Shown: positions 16,948 to 27,100, numbered from the stretch's first letter. The stretch is 64,000 nucleotides of DNA from Marinobacterium_D sp050908845 (GCF_050908845.1 NZ_CP194171.1:372001-436000); one strand, 5' to 3'. Translations and numbers: made by a program. Notes: generated by a model from the sequence alone, not told the origin.

Positions 16948-18516
16948 CTACGCCGTCAGATGACGCAGCAGGTTTTTGTAATCTTCAGCGATGTCCGTAT
17001 CACTCTCGCGCAATTCTTTGATTTTGCGACAAGCATGGAGCACCGTGGTGTGGTCTCGGCCACCGAACGCGTTACCTATCTCCGGCAGGCTGTGGTTGGT
17101 CAGCTCCTTGGCCAGGCTCATGGCGACCTGACGGGGACGGGCGACCGAACGACTGCGCCGCTTGGACAGCAGATCGGAGACTTTTATCTTGTAGTAATCC
17201 GCAACAACGCGCTGAATGTTGTCAATACTAACCTGTTTGTCCTGCAATGCCAGCAGGTCCTTAAGTGACTCTTTTATAAAGGGAGTATTGATCGCGTTAC
17301 CGGTGAAATGGGCGTTGGCGATAACCCGCTTGAGCGCGCCTTCAAGCTCACGCACGTTGGAGCGGATCTTCTGCGCCAGGAAGAAGGCCGAATCATCGGG
17401 CAGGTTGACCTTCGCCTCCTGCGCCTTCTTCATCAGGATCGCTACACGGGTTTCCAGCTCCGGTGGTTCAATCGCTACGGTCAGACCCCAACCGAAGCGG
17501 GACTTGAGCCGCTCCTCGACACCGCTGATCTCTTTCGGATAGCGGTCAGAGGTAAGGATCATCTGCTGGCCACCTTCAAGCAGTGCGTTGAAGGTATGGA
17601 AAAACTCCTCCTGGGAGCGCTCCTTGCCGGCGAAGAACTGGATATCGTCGATCAGCAGGGCATCGACGGAACGGTAGTAACGCTTGAAATCATTGATGGC
17701 GTTCAACTGCAGCGCCTTGACCATGTCGGCGACGAAGCGCTCGGAGTGCAGATAGACGATGCGCGCATTCGGGTTGCGCTTGAGCATCTCGGTGCCCACC
17801 GCATGCATAAGGTGGGTTTTACCGAGACCGACGCCGCCATATATAAAGAGGGGGTTGTAAGCACCACCCGGGTTGTCCGCCACCTGCTGTGCCGCCGCCA
17901 GCGCCAGCTGGTTGGATTTACCCTGAACGAACGACTGGAAGGTAAAGGACGGGTTCAGGTTGGACTGGTGACGGATGCCACCCTCAACCTCGACCCGGCG
18001 CTCACTGCGCATCGGCGCCCGCTCATCGCTCGGCAGCATATCCAGCTCAAGCTGCGGCTCCAGGCTGTAGCCTTCATCAACCGGCTCAACCCGCTGTGGC
18101 ACGGGGTTCTCGATTGGGCGGCTCGGAGTCTCAGGGGCAATGTCGGTTTCTGTCGCCAGATCGGCTGAAGGCGCCATCTCGCTCATCGCGCCTGCCGCCC
18201 GCTTGCGAATCGGCGCGGTACGACGGCGAGCGGCAACAGGCGCGCTGGACGCAGCTGCGCGACCAGCGCCGGCGCGCCCGGCAATCTCAAGGTGGACTTC
18301 GGTACTGATATCGCCGGTCACGTCAGCAACCACCTGACGGATACGGGATAGAAACTTGTCGGCAACCCAGTCACGAACAAAGCGGTTGGGCGCCAGCAGG
18401 ACAAGCGCACTGTCAGCCTCATCAGCCCGAAGCGGGCGAATCCAGGTATTGAACTGCTGGGCAGGAAACTCCTGCTGCAGGCTCTTCAGGCACTGCTCCC
18501 AAAGTTCGACCGACAT
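16948..18516 (-). CDS. dnaA: chromosomal replication initiator protein DnaA
   Basis: Origin-binding AAA+ initiator. 522 aa, longer than E. coli DnaA (467) because of an extended linker (domain II, about residues 85-180, rich in Ala, Pro and charged residues). Domain I is SVELWEQCLKSLQQEFPAQQFNTWIRPL. Domain III has Walker A GGVGLGKTHLMHA, Walker B DALLIDDIQFFAGK and the sensor region LKSRFGWGLTVAIEPPE. The domain IV DNA-binding signature is GRDHTTVLHACRKI. It faces rpmH across a 551-bp AT-rich spacer with an exact DnaA box at 18628, suggesting autoregulation. Confidence 0.98.
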   Translation of the reverse strand: MSVELWEQCLKSLQQEFPAQQFNTWIRPLRADEADSALVLLAPNRFVRDWVADKFLSRIRQVVADVTGDISTEVHLEIAGRAGAGRAAASSAPVAARRRTAPIRKRAAGAMSEMAPSADLATETDIAPETPSRPIENPVPQRVEPVDEGYSLEPQLELDMLPSDERAPMRSERRVEVEGGIRHQSNLNPSFTFQSFVQGKSNQLALAAAQQVADNPGGAYNPLFIYGGVGLGKTHLMHAVGTEMLKRNPNARIVYLHSERFVADMVKALQLNAINDFKRYYRSVDALLIDDIQFFAGKERSQEEFFHTFNALLEGGQQMILTSDRYPKEISGVEERLKSRFGWGLTVAIEPPELETRVAILMKKAQEAKVNLPDDSAFFLAQKIRSNVRELEGALKRVIANAHFTGNAINTPFIKESLKDLLALQDKQVSIDNIQRVVADYYKIKVSDLLSKRRSRSVARPRQVAMSLAKELTNHSLPEIGNAFGGRDHTTVLHACRKIKELRESDTDIAEDYKNLLRHLTA

Positions 18517-18627
18517 CCCTTGACCCCTGAAAATGCACTTAAACGAACGCCGGGATGATCTGCCCTGACGAGCCAGCCAACCCAGTCTTGTTATCTAGAC
18601 CGGCTATTCTAACGGCTCGGCGAGCAG

Positions 18628-18636
18628 TTATACACA
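18628..18636 (+). promoter_or_regulatory. DnaA box (exact)
   Basis: TTATACACA, an exact match to the TTATNCACA consensus, 112 bp upstream of the dnaA start. Suits autoregulation of dnaA and/or origin function. Confidence 0.7.
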
Positions 18637-18966
18637 GCTGTGAGCAAACTTTTTCACATCCGATGTTTTCGGCCCTCGAAGGCCTTCCAGGTCAACCTTT
18701 AGTGGGCCTTATCCACCAAAACACCGACCGGCACAGGTTTAATACAGCCTTTCAAAAGAGTTATAAACATCGCATATTTATGTAATTTATACTTTTTTTA
18801 AATTTACACACAGAATTATACGGTTTCGGGTTTAAAGCACCGCCAGAAGCGTAATAATTGGTCCACAGAAGTGACAAAACGCCGGAGTTGTCAGCTGTAA
18901 ATTCCCGACAGAACACCTTCCTCTTATAGAAAAACGCCGCGGCCGCTCAAAAACCGTACAAAAGGT

Positions 18967-18995
18967 TTGCATCGCACTCGCGAATTAAATAGAAT
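18967..18995 (+). promoter_or_regulatory. sigma70-type promoter of rpmH
   Basis: TTGCAT (18967-18972), 17-bp spacer, TAGAAT (18990-18995). Start of transcription near 19002 would leave a leader of about 66 bases before rpmH. Confidence 0.55.
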
Positions 18996-19067
18996 TTCGC
19001 GTCTTAAATTTTTTGACCTATACGTGGATCAGCACCTCACGTACAGAACGTAAGTAGGACTGAGGCA

Positions 19068-19202
19068 ATGAAAAGAACATTCCAACCTAGCGTACTCAAG
19101 CGCAAACGCAACCACGGTTTCCGTGCCCGCATGGCAACCAAGAACGGCCGTCAGGTTCTGAACCGCCGTCGTGCCAAAGGCCGTAAACGCCTTTCTGCTT
19201 GA
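19068..19202 (+). CDS. rpmH: 50S ribosomal protein L34
   Basis: Small basic protein of the large ribosomal subunit, 44 aa. It begins MKRTFQPSVLKRKRNHGF and ends RRRAKGRKRLSA, the universal L34 pattern. TGAGG lies upstream of the ATG. It heads the rpmH-rnpA-yidC-mnmE gene block, with rnpA starting 26 bases downstream, the standard arrangement in bacteria. Confidence 0.98.
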   Translation: MKRTFQPSVLKRKRNHGFRARMATKNGRQVLNRRRAKGRKRLSA

Positions 19203-19228
19203 TTCAGCCCGCAGGGTTAAACGACTGC

Positions 19229-19603
19229 ATGGCCGATTTCGATTATCCCCGTCAGTTACGTCTGTTGACTGGCGGGGATTTCAAGCGCGTGTTCGACAAT
19301 GCAGCCTTCAAGGTCTCCGAGCAGCCGCTGCTCATACTCTCCTCGCCCAATGACCTTGGACACCCGAGAATCGGGTTCGTCATTTCCAAAAAAAACATCC
19401 GTCGGGCTGTCAAACGCAACCGCGTTCGGCGTATCATTCGCGAGTCTTTTCGCCTGCATCAGCACGAGCTCCCCGCCGTGGATATCGTTATTCTCGCCCG
19501 TCGTGGGCTGGATACGCTCGATAACCCCGACTTACACCGGATGATTGAGCGCTGCTGGTCCAGATTGATCAAGAAAGCCCACAAAGCTCACAAAAAAGGT
19601 TGA
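19229..19603 (+). CDS. rnpA: ribonuclease P protein component
   Basis: Protein cofactor of RNase P, which matures tRNA 5' ends together with RnpB RNA. 124 aa from the ATG at 19229. Family features are YPRQLRLLTGGDFKRVF at the N-terminus, LGHPRIGFVISKKNIRRAVKRNRVRRIIRESFR (the RNR RNA-binding signature) and the DIVILARRG strand. A TTG at 19199 overlapping the rpmH stop is in frame, but the E. coli protein aligns from the ATG. Only 13 bases separate the stop from yidC: the yidD gene usually found here is absent. Confidence 0.94.
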   Translation: MADFDYPRQLRLLTGGDFKRVFDNAAFKVSEQPLLILSSPNDLGHPRIGFVISKKNIRRAVKRNRVRRIIRESFRLHQHELPAVDIVILARRGLDTLDNPDLHRMIERCWSRLIKKAHKAHKKG

Positions 19604-19616
19604 TGGTTTCTTCGCC

Positions 19617-21308
19617 ATGGATGTACAGCGAGTCATACTGATTGCCGCCCTGGCATTAATTTCCTACATGCTGGTCCTGCAGTGGAACGATGATTACGGT
19701 CCCGCTCAGCAACAGGCTGTAACCGAGCAGCAGGCTGAAACCGTATCAGCCTACGCCAACAGCAGCGAAGCCGAGTTGCCCGTCGCCGGTGCCGCATCTG
19801 ATGCCAGCGCGGATATGCCCCTGGGCGCCAACGCTGATGAACAGGCCGCTGTCGCAGCAACCCAGATCAGCGAAGAGCTGATCAATGTATCCACCGACGT
19901 GCTGCAGGTTGTCATCGACCCGCGCGGCGGTGACATCATCAAGGTTGCCCTGCCCAAGCATGAAGACGCTCTCAACTCCGGCAATCCTTTTGTCCTGCTG
20001 GAACAGAACAGAAACCGTACCTACGTGGCACAGAGCGGCCTGGTGGGTCGGGATGGTCCGGATGCCCAGAAGGCTGGCCGTCCGCTGTACAGCGTCGATA
20101 ACACCGAGTACTCCCTGGGTGATAACGACAGCCTGAACGTGGATCTGACGCTTACCCAGGATAACGGCGTTACCGTCACCAAGCGCTTCACCTTCACCAA
20201 GGGTGAATACCGCGTCGGTCTCGACTACATCGTCGATAACCAGAGCCAGGAATCCTGGAACGGTGTTCTGTTCGGCCAGATCAAGCGCGATGGCAGCGCA
20301 GACCCCTCTCAGCAGACCTCCATGGGTATGCAGTCCTATCTGGGTGCGGTGTTCTCTACCGAAGAGAACAACTACCAGAAGGTCGACTTCGGCGATATGG
20401 ATGAAGAGCGCTTCAGCCAGTCCAGCCAGGACGGTTGGGTTGCCATGGTGCAGCACTACTTCCTCAGCGCCTGGATTCCGGCGCCCGGTGCTGAATACAC
20501 CTACCAGTCGCGCAAGCTGAACGGCAACTATATTGTTGGCTTCCTGTCACCGTCCTTTGATGTGGCACCGGGCCAGAGCCAGAGCGTCAGCGCCACTCTG
20601 TATGCCGGTCCCAAGGACCAGGAGCAGATGGAAGCCACCGCGCCTAACCTGAAACTGACCGTGGATTACGGCATCCTCTGGTGGATCGCGGCTCCGCTGC
20701 ACGCCATCCTGACCTGGATCCACTCGCTGGTTGGCAACTGGGGCCTGTCGATTATCGGCATCACGCTGCTGGTGAAGATCGCGCTGTTCCAGCTCAACGC
20801 CAAGGCGTTCAAGTCGATGGCGAAGATGCGCAAGTTCGGCCCGGAGATGACCCGCCTGAAGGAACAGTATGGCGATGACCGCCAAAAGATGTCCCAGGAG
20901 ATGATGAAGCTGTACCAGAAGGAGAAGATCAATCCTCTGGGTGGCTGTCTGCCTATCCTGGTTCAGATGCCTGTCTTCATCGCCCTGTACTGGGTACTGA
21001 TGGAATCTGTCGAGCTGCGTCACGCGCCGTTCTTCGGTTACATCCAGGACCTGTCGCAGATGGACCCGTACTTCATCCTGCCGATCCTGATGGGCGGAAC
21101 CATGTTCATTCAGCAGATGCTGAACCCGACACCGCCGGACCCGATGCAGGCGAAGATCATGAAGCTGCTGCCGATCATCTTCACCTTCTTCTTCCTCTGG
21201 TTCCCGGCAGGTCTGGTCCTGTACTGGCTGGTCAACAACGTACTGTCGATCGCCCAGCAGTGGATCATCAACCGCCAGATCGAGGCGGGAGACGACAAGA
21301 AGGCGTAA
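19617..21308 (+). CDS. yidC: membrane protein insertase YidC
   Basis: Inner-membrane insertase for Sec-dependent and Sec-independent membrane proteins, including F0 subunit c. 563 aa. N-terminal signal-anchor (MDVQRVILIAALALISYMLVLQW), a large periplasmic domain to about residue 340, then the conserved five-helix core (LHAILTWIHSLVGNWGLSIIGITLLVK, QMPVFIALYWVLMESVELR, PDPMQAKIMKLLPIIFTFFFLWFPAGLVLYW). The Gram-negative long form is clear. It starts 13 bases after rnpA and ends before a strong terminator. Confidence 0.96.
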   Translation: MDVQRVILIAALALISYMLVLQWNDDYGPAQQQAVTEQQAETVSAYANSSEAELPVAGAASDASADMPLGANADEQAAVAATQISEELINVSTDVLQVVIDPRGGDIIKVALPKHEDALNSGNPFVLLEQNRNRTYVAQSGLVGRDGPDAQKAGRPLYSVDNTEYSLGDNDSLNVDLTLTQDNGVTVTKRFTFTKGEYRVGLDYIVDNQSQESWNGVLFGQIKRDGSADPSQQTSMGMQSYLGAVFSTEENNYQKVDFGDMDEERFSQSSQDGWVAMVQHYFLSAWIPAPGAEYTYQSRKLNGNYIVGFLSPSFDVAPGQSQSVSATLYAGPKDQEQMEATAPNLKLTVDYGILWWIAAPLHAILTWIHSLVGNWGLSIIGITLLVKIALFQLNAKAFKSMAKMRKFGPEMTRLKEQYGDDRQKMSQEMMKLYQKEKINPLGGCLPILVQMPVFIALYWVLMESVELRHAPFFGYIQDLSQMDPYFILPILMGGTMFIQQMLNPTPPDPMQAKIMKLLPIIFTFFFLWFPAGLVLYWLVNNVLSIAQQWIINRQIEAGDDKKA

Positions 21309-21323
21309 TCGCCTAAGCTTAAA

Positions 21324-21346
21324 AGGCTCCCTCGGGAGCCTTTTTT
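21324..21346 (+). terminator. intrinsic terminator after yidC
   Basis: AGGCTCC / GGAGCCT seven-bp stem with a CTCG loop and six T, 15 bases past the yidC stop. It separates yidC from mnmE, so mnmE (21423) probably has its own promoter or depends on read-through. Confidence 0.88.
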
Positions 21347-21422
21347 GTATCCGCCAGACGCTATCCAGAAAGCACTATCCAGAACCTCAGCGCGCTCCAT
21401 TTAGTAACGAGAACAGAACGCC

Positions 21423-22787
21423 ATGCAGATCGAACAGGACACCATCGTCGCCCAGGCCACGGCTCCAGGACGTGGCGGCGTCGGCATCATCCGTCTCTCA
21501 GGCCCGAAGGCACTGGAGCTTGGCAAGCGCATTCTGCGCTTCGAGCCCGAGCCCCGGCACGCCCACTACTGCGGCTTTTACGCCCAGCAGGGCGAAGAGA
21601 TCGATCAGGGTATCGCGATCTATTTTCCCGGCCCCAACTCGTTCACCGGTGAAGATGTGCTTGAGCTTCAGGGCCACGGCGGGCCGGTAATTCTTGATCT
21701 GCTGCTGCAGGAGCTGATCGCACTGGGAGCGAGACCAGCACGCCCGGGCGAGTTCTCCGAGCGCGCCTTCCTTAATGACAAGCTGGATCTGGCTCAGGCG
21801 GAAGCGATCGCCGACCTGATCGACAGCGCCTCGGAGCAGGCCGCCCGCAGTGCATTGCGCTCACTCCAGGGCGCGTTCTCGAAACGCGTACACTCTCTCG
21901 TCGAAGCGCTGATCCAGCTAAGGATCTATGTGGAAGCCGCCATCGACTTTCCCGAGGAGGAGATCGACTTCCTCGCCGATGGCAAGGTACTCAGCGACCT
22001 GCAGGCGATCCTGTCCCAGCTCGCCGATGTGCAGCAGGAGGCGTGCCAGGGTAGCCTGCTGCGCGAAGGCATGACCGTGGTGATCGCCGGGCGCCCCAAC
22101 GCCGGCAAGTCCAGCCTGCTCAACGCCCTGGCCGGGCGCGAAACCGCCATCGTCACCGATATAGAGGGTACTACCCGTGATGTACTGCGCGAGCATATCC
22201 ATCTTGATGGCATGCCGCTGCACATAATCGATACCGCCGGATTACGTGATGCGCCAGACGCAGTGGAGAAAATCGGCATCGAGCGCGCCTGGGAAGAGAT
22301 TCGCAAGGCGGACCGTATCCTGATGATGGTCGACAGCACTCACTCGGAAACCACTGATCCGCTGACGCTCTGGCCAGAACTTGGCGAGCACCTGGATAAC
22401 CTGAACCATGTCACACTGATTCGGAACAAGGCCGACCTGAGCGGTGAAAAAACCCGTATCGAGCAGGTAGGTGAGCACACACTTATTGCGCTGTCGGCTA
22501 AACAGGGCGGCGGCGTTGAACTCCTGCGGGAGCATCTCAAATCGGTGATGGGCTTCAGCACGACCACTGAAGGCGGCTTCATGGCACGCCGTCGCCATAT
22601 CGATGCCCTGGAACGCGCCCGCGAGCTGCTCGACACCGGCCTGCTGCAATTACAGAGCGCCAGCGCCGGCGAACTGCTCGCCGAAGATCTGCGCCTGGCA
22701 CAGCAGGCGCTGGGCGAAATCACCGGTGAATTTACCCCGGATGATCTGCTCGGACGGATCTTCAGCTCATTCTGTATCGGCAAATAG
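21423..22787 (+). CDS. mnmE: tRNA uridine-5-carboxymethylaminomethyl(34) synthesis GTPase MnmE
   Basis: K+-dependent GTPase that, with MnmG (encoded at 28832), modifies wobble uridine 34 of certain tRNAs. 454 aa. The N-terminal formyl-tetrahydrofolate-binding domain starts DTIVAQATAPGRGGVGIIRLSG. The G domain carries AGRPNAGKSSLLNALAG, DIEGTTRD, DTAGLRD and NKADL. The protein ends FSSFCIGK, containing the catalytic-type C-terminal FCxGK. Complete and ordinary. Confidence 0.97.
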   Translation: MQIEQDTIVAQATAPGRGGVGIIRLSGPKALELGKRILRFEPEPRHAHYCGFYAQQGEEIDQGIAIYFPGPNSFTGEDVLELQGHGGPVILDLLLQELIALGARPARPGEFSERAFLNDKLDLAQAEAIADLIDSASEQAARSALRSLQGAFSKRVHSLVEALIQLRIYVEAAIDFPEEEIDFLADGKVLSDLQAILSQLADVQQEACQGSLLREGMTVVIAGRPNAGKSSLLNALAGRETAIVTDIEGTTRDVLREHIHLDGMPLHIIDTAGLRDAPDAVEKIGIERAWEEIRKADRILMMVDSTHSETTDPLTLWPELGEHLDNLNHVTLIRNKADLSGEKTRIEQVGEHTLIALSAKQGGGVELLREHLKSVMGFSTTTEGGFMARRRHIDALERARELLDTGLLQLQSASAGELLAEDLRLAQQALGEITGEFTPDDLLGRIFSSFCIGK

Positions 22788-22994
22788 AGCGGGGCGACAG
22801 CCGGTAGCCCGCTGCGGTGAAACCCGTGTACCGATGAAAATATGTGCTAGATTCCAGATAGACTCGTTCGCCGCGTCCGGCTGACATCAAGCGGCGGGGC
22901 GATCGCGCTATCTACCCGGCAGCCCTAATCTGCCCCCAAGCTCCGCCTGGGACATCGCACCGATGTTTCCTTCGATCAAGCACACGGAGGTGAA

Positions 22995-23462
22995 ATGGTG
23001 AGTGTTCGAACATCCCTTATCTCAACGCTGCTCACGACAAGCCTGCTGGCCGCGCTGCCCGCAGGCGCGGATGAGCGGGCAGGCACATTCAAGGCGATCA
23101 ACGGCTCGGTGAGCATCGATCGATCCGGGGATACACTGACCCCCGTAATCGGCGACGGCGTCATGACCGGCGATCTGATCACCACACAAAACGCCAGCTT
23201 TGCCGCCGTGACATTGATCGACGGCACCCGCTTAACCGCCGGTCCAAACTCGGAAATGGTGATCAACGACTTTGCCTTTGATACCACCACCCACGAAGGC
23301 CGCCTCAATGCCAACGTCAAAAAAGGCAGCCTGGCGGTAATTTCTGGCAAGCTGTCCAAGGCCAATCCTGACTCGGTGCGCTTCAACACTGGCTCAATGA
23401 CTTTGGGCGTGCGCGGTACCGAGTTCATCATTGAGGCAGCCGGAGGTGCCGGTGATGAATAA
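22995..23462 (+). CDS. FecR-domain exported protein
   Basis: 155 aa with a signal peptide (ISTLLTTSLLAALPAGADE), then a FecR-type beta domain: GSVSIDRSGDTLTPVIGDGVMTGDLITTQNASFAAVTLIDGTRLTAGPNSEMVI, and RFNTGSMTLGVRGTEF, the recurrent VRGTEF ending of this family. Unlike iron-dicitrate FecR it has no inner-membrane anchor after the domain and no adjacent FecI sigma factor. It overlaps the OmpA-like gene by eight bases and precedes a CHASE2-HD-GYP protein, so it is probably the periplasmic partner in a sensory cassette. Its ligand is unknown. Confidence 0.85.
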   Translation: MVSVRTSLISTLLTTSLLAALPAGADERAGTFKAINGSVSIDRSGDTLTPVIGDGVMTGDLITTQNASFAAVTLIDGTRLTAGPNSEMVINDFAFDTTTHEGRLNANVKKGSLAVISGKLSKANPDSVRFNTGSMTLGVRGTEFIIEAAGGAGDE

Positions 23463-24162
23463 GCTATCCATATCTCTGCTGGCCGCGCCGATTTACCTCT
23501 TCGCCTGCGTCGCTTATGCGGGCTCTTACCTGATGAGCCCCGACGGCGTTCCGGTCAAAGACTCGGTCGGCCAGTGCATCAAACTCTCGATTCAAAGCAA
23601 CCAACAGCTGCAGCCGGGCTGCGATCCTATGGACCGGATTATTTTGCTGCCCGATGCTGAGGGTAAGGTCGGTGCGGTGCTGGCCACTATCGGCACCGAG
23701 ACACTGACTGTAGATCAGGCGTACGGCACGCTCAGAGTGGGTGGCGAAGGTAGGGTTGAATCGGCTACGGCCAGCAAGAACGAGGTGGATGCTCAGTTCG
23801 GCCAGCTGCTGGCGTCGCAACCACCGCCTCCCACCAGTTTTGTCGTGCGTTTCGTTACTGGCTCGGCCACAGAGCTGACGCCCGACTCCGCGGCTGTGAT
23901 ACAGGCGATGTTAACGGACCTGGCCAATCGGCCGGCACCAGAGATCAGGGTGGTTGGCCATACCGACAGCGTCGGCTCCATCGAAGCCAACGACCGGCTG
24001 TCAAAGCAGCGAGCTGAAACGGTAGTCGACATCCTAGGCCGTGAGGGGATCTCTCTGGATCTGCTCGAAGCGGCGGGACGGGGCGAGCGAGAGCTGGCGG
24101 TGCAAACCGGCGACAATGTGGCCGAACCCGATAACCGCCGCGTTGAGATAATCGTTCGCTAG
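23455..24162 (+). CDS. OmpA C-terminal-domain envelope protein
   Basis: 235 aa from ATG 23455 (GGAGG just upstream), giving a clean signal peptide (MNKLSISLLAAPIYLFACVAYAG). The middle part (PVKDSVGQCIKLSIQ, about residues 35-130) is of unrecognised fold. The C-terminal third is a peptidoglycan-binding OmpA domain: VVGHTDSVGSIEANDRLSKQRAETVVDIL and NRRVEIIVR. The start overlaps the end of the FecR-domain gene by eight bases, indicating coupled translation; the CHASE2 protein gene follows after 31 bases. Likely anchors the cassette to the cell wall. An upstream start at 23431 is less likely because it delays the signal peptide. Confidence 0.83.
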   Translation: MNKLSISLLAAPIYLFACVAYAGSYLMSPDGVPVKDSVGQCIKLSIQSNQQLQPGCDPMDRIILLPDAEGKVGAVLATIGTETLTVDQAYGTLRVGGEGRVESATASKNEVDAQFGQLLASQPPPPTSFVVRFVTGSATELTPDSAAVIQAMLTDLANRPAPEIRVVGHTDSVGSIEANDRLSKQRAETVVDILGREGISLDLLEAAGRGERELAVQTGDNVAEPDNRRVEIIVR

Positions 24163-24193
24163 GCCAGCGAACTCTAACCGGGGCGTACGCAGC

Positions 24194-27100
24194 ATGTTGA
24201 GATATCTCACAAACAAGCGTTCAGTCCTGCGTCGTCTGGTGGTGTTTACCGGGGGCCGTCCGCTGGCGGCGCTGCTGCTGCTCGCCATACTGCTTCTGGA
24301 GACCATTCATGCGCTCCCGATACCAATTAAAGAGCGGCTGCCAAAAGCAATTACCTCCGGCGTTGAACTCATCCGTGCCCCGATTCAGGGTGTGCAGCTG
24401 TGGATGTTTGACAGCTACCAGAAAATCCTGCCGCGGCAACCCCAGTCCCAGCCAGCCACGATCGTGGCTATCGATGAAAAAAGTCTCCACGAGTTTGGCC
24501 AGTGGCCCTGGCCGCGGGACGTGCTGGCCAAGATGATTGGTCAGATCGACCTATACCAGCCCGCTGCCATCGGCCTCGATTTTTACATGCCGGAAGAGGA
24601 CCAGAACTCTCTCGTGCGCTTGACCGAACGTCTGGCACCCGAGCACAAATACCTGATCAAAGAGCTTGAACTCATGCCCTCCAGCGACTTTCAGCTGGAG
24701 ATGGCGCTCAGCAGCACTCCTTCGGTCCTCGGGGCCGCCGGCTTCAGTTTCGAAGCCTATACCAACACCAATCACCTGCTCAGCGCAAAGCCTGAAATCA
24801 CCGGCAGTGATCCACTTCCATTCGTGGAAAATTATCCCTGGGTATTGGCCAGCCGACCTCAGTTTCAGGCCGCCGCGGCAGGCCAGGCACTGCTGAGTGT
24901 TCCCGCCCAGGCCGGTGCTATACGTCGCATTCCTCTGATCTCCGCGGTAAACGATTCTCTGGTTCCCGGCCTGGCTCTGGAGATGTTTCGCGTCGCCACC
25001 GGCTCCAGTGCGATTCGGGTCACCGCTTCCGATTGGGGTATCCAGAGTGCCGGCGTCGCCGATCTCGATGTAGAGACCCAGCCGAACAGTGATGTGTGGC
25101 TCCACTATGCTCCGCTCAAAACGACGCAGTACCACTATCTTTCCGTTGTGGATCTGATGAGTGGCAATTTCGACCCCGCGCTGTTGCAAAGCAAGCTGGT
25201 GATCATCGGGCTCACCGGGGCCGGCCTGTCAGATATGCGTTTCACCGCCCTGGGTGAACAGGTACCGGGGATAGAGATCCAGGCGCAACTGATTGAATCC
25301 CTGTTTGACGGCACTCTGCTTAAACGCCCCAGCTGGCTTCCCCTGGCCGAGATGGGGATCGTGCTGGTCGTTGGCCTGATACTGGTGTGGTTCGTACCCA
25401 AGTCGGAAACCTGGCTCGGCGCCATACTTAAATACCGCCCGGTCTGGATGCTGGGGTTTCTTGGGATCTTCTCCGCCCTGATGCTGGCGCTGGGTTTCGC
25501 TCTGTTCGCCATGGCTGGCATGCTGTTCTCCGCGTCAACCGTGGCGCTGGGCGTTGCTCTGGTGCTCTCCATATTCTTCGCTCATACCATGCTGGATAAC
25601 CTCACCGACGCCCAGCAGAAGATGGCCCGACTAGTGGAGAACGGCATCTCTCTGGGCCGCCTGCAGCAGCGGGCGCTACTACTGGAAATGACACTCGACG
25701 GCATGAATGATCTCGCCCCCAGCCAGGCGGCGTTGGTGTTTTCCAGGTCGGAAGACGGGCTGTTAAACCCCATTGCGCAGCGTAACCTGTCCGAGGGCTG
25801 GCCCGGGGCGATCGACCCTGATACGTCGAATAGCCCGGGCCTGCTGAGCGCCGCCTTTCATGACCAGGCGATCAAGCGGGTCAGCGAGGCAGATGATCCC
25901 AGGCTGAAGTCCGAGCATTGGCCAGAACTCCGACTCGCCTCCGGCGAGCCGCTCAAGTCTGTTCTCGTCGTCCCGATGCTGCTCTCGGATACCAATCTTC
26001 GAGGGATCGTTGTGCTGATCAACGCTGTAGATCCATTAAGTCGAGACGTGCACAGTTTCAGCGAAAAACACATCCCCTTCGTGGAAGCGCTGGCGACCCA
26101 GGCCGCCGTTGCCATGGAAAACCTGGATCTGGTGCAGGCACAGAGGAAAATGATGGATGCGATGATAGAGATGATCGCGGGTGCTATCGACGCCAAGAGC
26201 CCCTACACCGGCGGCCACTGTGAGCGCGTGCCAGAAATAGCAACGATGCTCTGTGAAGCCGCCAGCAATAGCAACGACGCCCCCTTCGCAGAGTTCAGTT
26301 TCAATAGCGACGAAGAGTGGCGCGAGTTCAAGATCGCCGCCTGGCTGCACGACTGTGGCAAGGTGACCACACCTGAACACGTGGTGGACAAAGCCACCAA
26401 GCTGGAGACCATCAACAACAGGATTCACGAAATCCGAACCCGGTTCGAAGTGCTGCTGCGTGATGCCCAGTTAGAGCACTTAAAGGCGATCCATATAGAG
26501 GGAGAGGATCCAGCTGGCGCAAAAGCCCGCTTCGAAGCGCGCAAACAGCAGCTGCAGGACGATTTCGCGTTTATCGCCAGCTGTAACGAAGGAGGAGAAT
26601 TTCTCAGCGATGATAAAATCGAGCGGATTCGCCAGATCGGCGCCCAGACCTGGCTCAGATATTTTGATAACCGTATCGGCCTGTCCCATGAAGAGCTGCT
26701 GCGCTATCCAGACAGCTCAAATCCGCTGCCCTGCGAGGAAAACCTGCTCAGCGACAGGCCCGAGCATCTCATCGAGCGCCCCCCCAGTAACGCGCTGGAC
26801 GATAAATTCGGCTTCAAGATGGAGATACCCGAGTATCTGTATAATCAGGGAGAGCTGCATAACCTCAGCGTGAGTCGGGGCACCCTGACTGCCGAAGAGC
26901 GCTTCAAGATCAACGAGCATATCATCCAGACTATCGCCATCCTCGAACAGATGCCGTTCCCCCCCAACCTGAAGCGCGTACCGGAGATTGCCGGGGCCCA
27001 CCACGAAACCCTGATAGGAACCGGCTACCCGAGGCAACTGACCCGCGACGATCTGTCGATTCCGGCACGCATTATGGCCATCGCCGATATCTTCGAAGCG

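Larger units (their letters stand above)
18517..19067. other. dnaA-rpmH spacer with DnaA-box-like sequences (second oriC candidate)
   Basis: 551 bp without a convincing gene. It contains one exact DnaA box TTATACACA (18628-18636), one near match TTATCCACC (18709-18717), weaker matches such as TTTTTCACA near 18648, and an AT-rich stretch (about 18760-18830) that could unwind. In Pseudomonas the chromosomal origin lies at this position, and transcription diverges here (gyrB to dnaA leftward, rpmH onward rightward). Box density is lower than in 28016-28831, so it may be mainly a dnaA control region. Confidence 0.5.

Noticed and set aside
18555..18785. 76-codon frame in the dnaA-rpmH spacer
   Set aside because: No similarity, overlaps the DnaA boxes, and the region is AT-rich regulatory DNA.
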